DNA from: Bryum argenteum
Taxonomy: Eukaryota; Streptophyta; Bryopsida; Bryales; Bryaceae
Direction of reading: 5' to 3'
DNA length: 64,000 nucleotides
Assembly: GCA_037043015.1 (NCBI GenBank)
Contig: CM073321.1
Coordinates: forward strand, 129,001 to 193,000
Below are positions 62,312-64,000 of this stretch, piece after piece. How positions within the stretch are numbered: the stretch's first letter is position 1; the number at the start of each line of letters is the position of its first letter. The position numbers and the translations under genes were made by a program. A model generated the notes under the pieces. The model had not been told where the DNA came from. It saw nothing but the letters and a program-made list of their open reading frames with translations, and did no database searches.

Positions 62312-63908
62312 CAGTGACCTTCAAAAGTGTCCCAATGTTTATAATTTGAAAGTTTGGTGAGTCACCACATAGTGATTGCATGCTAGACTGACATGGCATC
62401 AATTTAGTTACATACTATCATTAGTAAGGTAATCAAGGAGCAAGGCTTACCACTTGTCTCTACATGTATGTGCATGAATTGAAGCTCTAGATATTTTCTC
62501 TTCATTGGGACAGTTTTGAAAGTACATATGAGTGAATCTTGTATGCATAGCAAGTGAAGTGTACATGCATTGTGAATTGCTTGGTTTGTGTTCTGTTGTG
62601 TGTATTTGTTCTTCTTGCGTCATATATTTGTTTCTTTCGTGTTTAGCTTCACAAGTGAAAATGGTGAGACCATTGTCCCAGGGGAAGCAACAAGGTATAC
62701 TCTCTTTGCTTCAAAAAGGTTGTAGTGTGAGAGAGATAGCAAATTCTTTGCATGTTGGTAAATCAAGTGTACAGAGGCTCCGTAAGAAGCATTTTCCAGA
62801 TGCAAAGCTTTTAGTTGGAGGTAGACCACGCAAGTTGACAAGTGCAATGGAGCGGTCTTGTGTAACTAGTATAACAAGAGGGAAGGTGTCTACTGCAAGA
62901 GAAGCTACTAAACATGTGCAAGAAGTTTTTGGAGTACAAGTCAGTGAAGTTACTGTACGCCGTGGACTTTGTAGAGCAGGTTTGCAATCGCATGTGAAAG
63001 AAAAGAAACCACATTTGTCACGCAGTAATATTAGGGCTCGCTTAGAATTTGCCAGAAAGTATCAGCACTATACTATTGATGACTGGAGTCACGTGATATT
63101 CTCAGATGAGACTAAAATTAACAGATTTTCTTCAGATGGGAGAGTTTGGTGTTGGGTTCGTGATCCACAGGAACTTTCAGAGCGGACCGTTATTCCGACT
63201 GTTAAGCATGGTGGTGGTTCTGTGATGATATGGGGATGTATGTGTATACATGGACCTGGCATGATGTGTAGAATTGAAGGTCGCCTCAATCAGCATGGTT
63301 ATCAAAAAATCTTGGAGGAGCATCTCCATGGTACAATTCAAAAATATAATTTAGATCCATCGGGAGTCATATTTCAACAGGATAATGCACCTATACATAC
63401 CAGTAATAGTATGAAACAATGGTTTTCTAGGCAACCTTTTGGTGTCTTATCTTGGCCTGCTCAGTCTCCAGATTTGAATCCTATAGAAAATCTATGGGCA
63501 ATTTTGAAAAGGAGATTGAATCGATATGACACACCACCAAAAGGGATACTTGAATTATGGTCTCGTGTAGAAGAAACCTTCCCTTCTATCACTGTTGATG
63601 ATTGCAAGAGACTTATAGAATCAATGCCCAGACGAATAGCAGCTGTATTAAATTCCAGAGGAAAATGGACAAAGTGGTGAGGAATTTCCATGTTGGACGT
63701 TCAAAAGTGTACCAATGTACAGAGTAGCTTTAGGTTTTTTTCCTTTCTCATTGAGCGCTTCAATTTTGTTGGAATTTTTGTAATCAATTAGTACATTGTA
63801 TGTACTATTTCAATAAATTTACTACATTCCATTCCATGAGTTTCTCTCACCTACATTATTTTTTGAATGTAACATGTACAAACATTGGGACAGTTTTGAA
63901 GGTCACTG
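62312..63908 (+). mobile_element. Complete Tc1-like DD34E transposon
   Basis: The 1597-bp element has terminal inverted repeats CAGTGACCTTCAAAAGTGTC (left) and the complement of CAGTGACCTTCAAAACTGTC (right), matching over about 28 bp with one mismatch, and is flanked by the TA target duplication (62310-62311 and 63909-63910). A second copy of the motif lies about 190-210 bp in from each end, in inverted orientation to its outer partner: ATTGGGACAGTTTTGAA (62504-62520) and TTCAAAAGTGTACCAATGT (63700-63718). These inner copies tightly flank the transposase ORF. An AATAAA lies at about 63813, after the ORF. Confidence 0.95.
62661..63680 (+). CDS. Tc1-like transposase, 339 aa, intact
   Basis: It cuts and pastes the surrounding element by binding its terminal repeats. 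Start chosen at ATG 62661 (MVRPLSQGKQQGI), because the frame upstream (from 62532) encodes a hydrophobic Cys-rich stretch unlike any transposase N-terminus and 339-345 aa is the family norm. Two helix-turn-helix units (about residues 5-45 and 60-115: SVREIANSLHVGKSSVQRLR and VSEVTVRRGLCRAGL) are joined by a GRPRKL box (54-59). The DDE domain has D149 (VIFSDETKINRF), D241 (FQQDNAPIHTS) and E276 (SPDLNPIENLW), with exactly 34 residues between the second D and E, which is diagnostic of Tc1 rather than plant mariner (DD39D). The Gly-rich VKHGGGSVMIWGCM is present. No stops or frameshifts, so it may be active or recently active. The nearest relatives I would expect are animal or fungal Tc1 elements, which is unusual for a plant genome. 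Confidence 0.97.
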   Translation: MVRPLSQGKQQGILSLLQKGCSVREIANSLHVGKSSVQRLRKKHFPDAKLLVGGRPRKLTSAMERSCVTSITRGKVSTAREATKHVQEVFGVQVSEVTVRRGLCRAGLQSHVKEKKPHLSRSNIRARLEFARKYQHYTIDDWSHVIFSDETKINRFSSDGRVWCWVRDPQELSERTVIPTVKHGGGSVMIWGCMCIHGPGMMCRIEGRLNQHGYQKILEEHLHGTIQKYNLDPSGVIFQQDNAPIHTSNSMKQWFSRQPFGVLSWPAQSPDLNPIENLWAILKRRLNRYDTPPKGILELWSRVEETFPSITVDDCKRLIESMPRRIAAVLNSRGKWTKW

Positions 63909-63910
63909 TA

Positions 63911-64000
63911 TGAGATTTGTAACAGTTTTCACAAAAATTCTTCTATAAAGGCTCTACATGCAGCCAACAACTCGATGTCGAATTCTCTTTTGAATTAAAG
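63911..64000. other. Right edge of window, no feature
   Basis: Host sequence beyond the Tc1-like insertion. Too short to assign. Confidence 0.5.

Noticed and set aside
62532-62660. Longer transposase N-terminus with a hydrophobic segment
   Set aside because: Cys-rich hydrophobic stretch lies between the inner repeat and the conserved start. Family length and HTH position favour ATG 62661.

Overview
This is a piece of a nuclear plant genome dominated by dead and nested transposable elements, with one clear host gene at the right end. Evidence for a plant: a multi-exon ubiquitin-like/BAG6-type gene with a plant-type domain layout, GT-AG introns mostly of 100-300 bp, and Ty3/gypsy, Ty1/copia, CACTA, hAT-MITE and tRNA-SINE relics. 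A non-flowering lineage (moss, lycophyte or fern) is my guess, because an intact Tc1-type transposon and ParB/methyltransferase-like genes would be unusual in flowering plants. The sequence alone does not prove it. No rRNA, tRNA or CRISPR was found.

Layout. 0-2.1 kb: a broken spliced gene (copy A) with a ParB-like box followed by an N6/N4-type DNA methyltransferase-like domain. 2.1-5 kb: Ty3/gypsy integrase remnant followed by a long coiled-coil ORF. 5-12.2 kb: LTR-like sequence and a plant-transposon-protein-like pseudogene split by a 1.57-kb solo LTR (family A). 12.2-18.2 kb: a 1.49-kb solo LTR (family B), a coiled-coil gag-like relic, and a minus-strand Ty3/gypsy gag-pol relic with its own family-B LTR insertion. 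18.2-20.1 kb: AT-rich, empty. 20.1-27.9 kb: a second, intron-rich ParB/methyltransferase pseudogene (copy B, minus strand), split by a 3.6-kb non-autonomous CACTA element. 27.9-35.8 kb: a tandem array of about 20 units (roughly 225-320 bp each), itself invaded by a hAT-like MITE, a tRNA-derived SINE and a family-A solo LTR. 35.8-43.5 kb: mostly AT-rich, with a GC-rich minisatellite, an intact unrecognised ORF (37.5 kb), a long (AT)n tract and one exon of a third methyltransferase relative (copy C, 41.0 kb). 43.7-46.4 kb: a minus-strand Ty1/copia relic. 46.4-50.1 kb: another gag-like relic split by a third family-A LTR. 51.8-52.2 kb: a near-perfect 21-bp minisatellite. 53.5-61.0 kb: the BAG6/Scythe-like gene, 18 coding exons. 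62.3-63.9 kb: an intact Tc1-like DD34E transposon.

How it fits together. Most insertions can be called precisely because target-site duplications (TSDs) remain: GGTTG, GTATG, CTCAC, AGGTC and GTCCT for LTRs, TAT for CACTA, about 8 bp for the hAT MITE, about 13 bp for the SINE and TA for Tc1. Most premature stops in the dead ORFs are TAG, TAA or TGA at positions explained by C-to-T change of CAG, CAA, CGA or (opposite strand) TGG. This fits long-term cytosine methylation. The most interesting signal is the repeated appearance of an intron-bearing ParB-like plus DNA methyltransferase-like gene family at three places in 41 kb.
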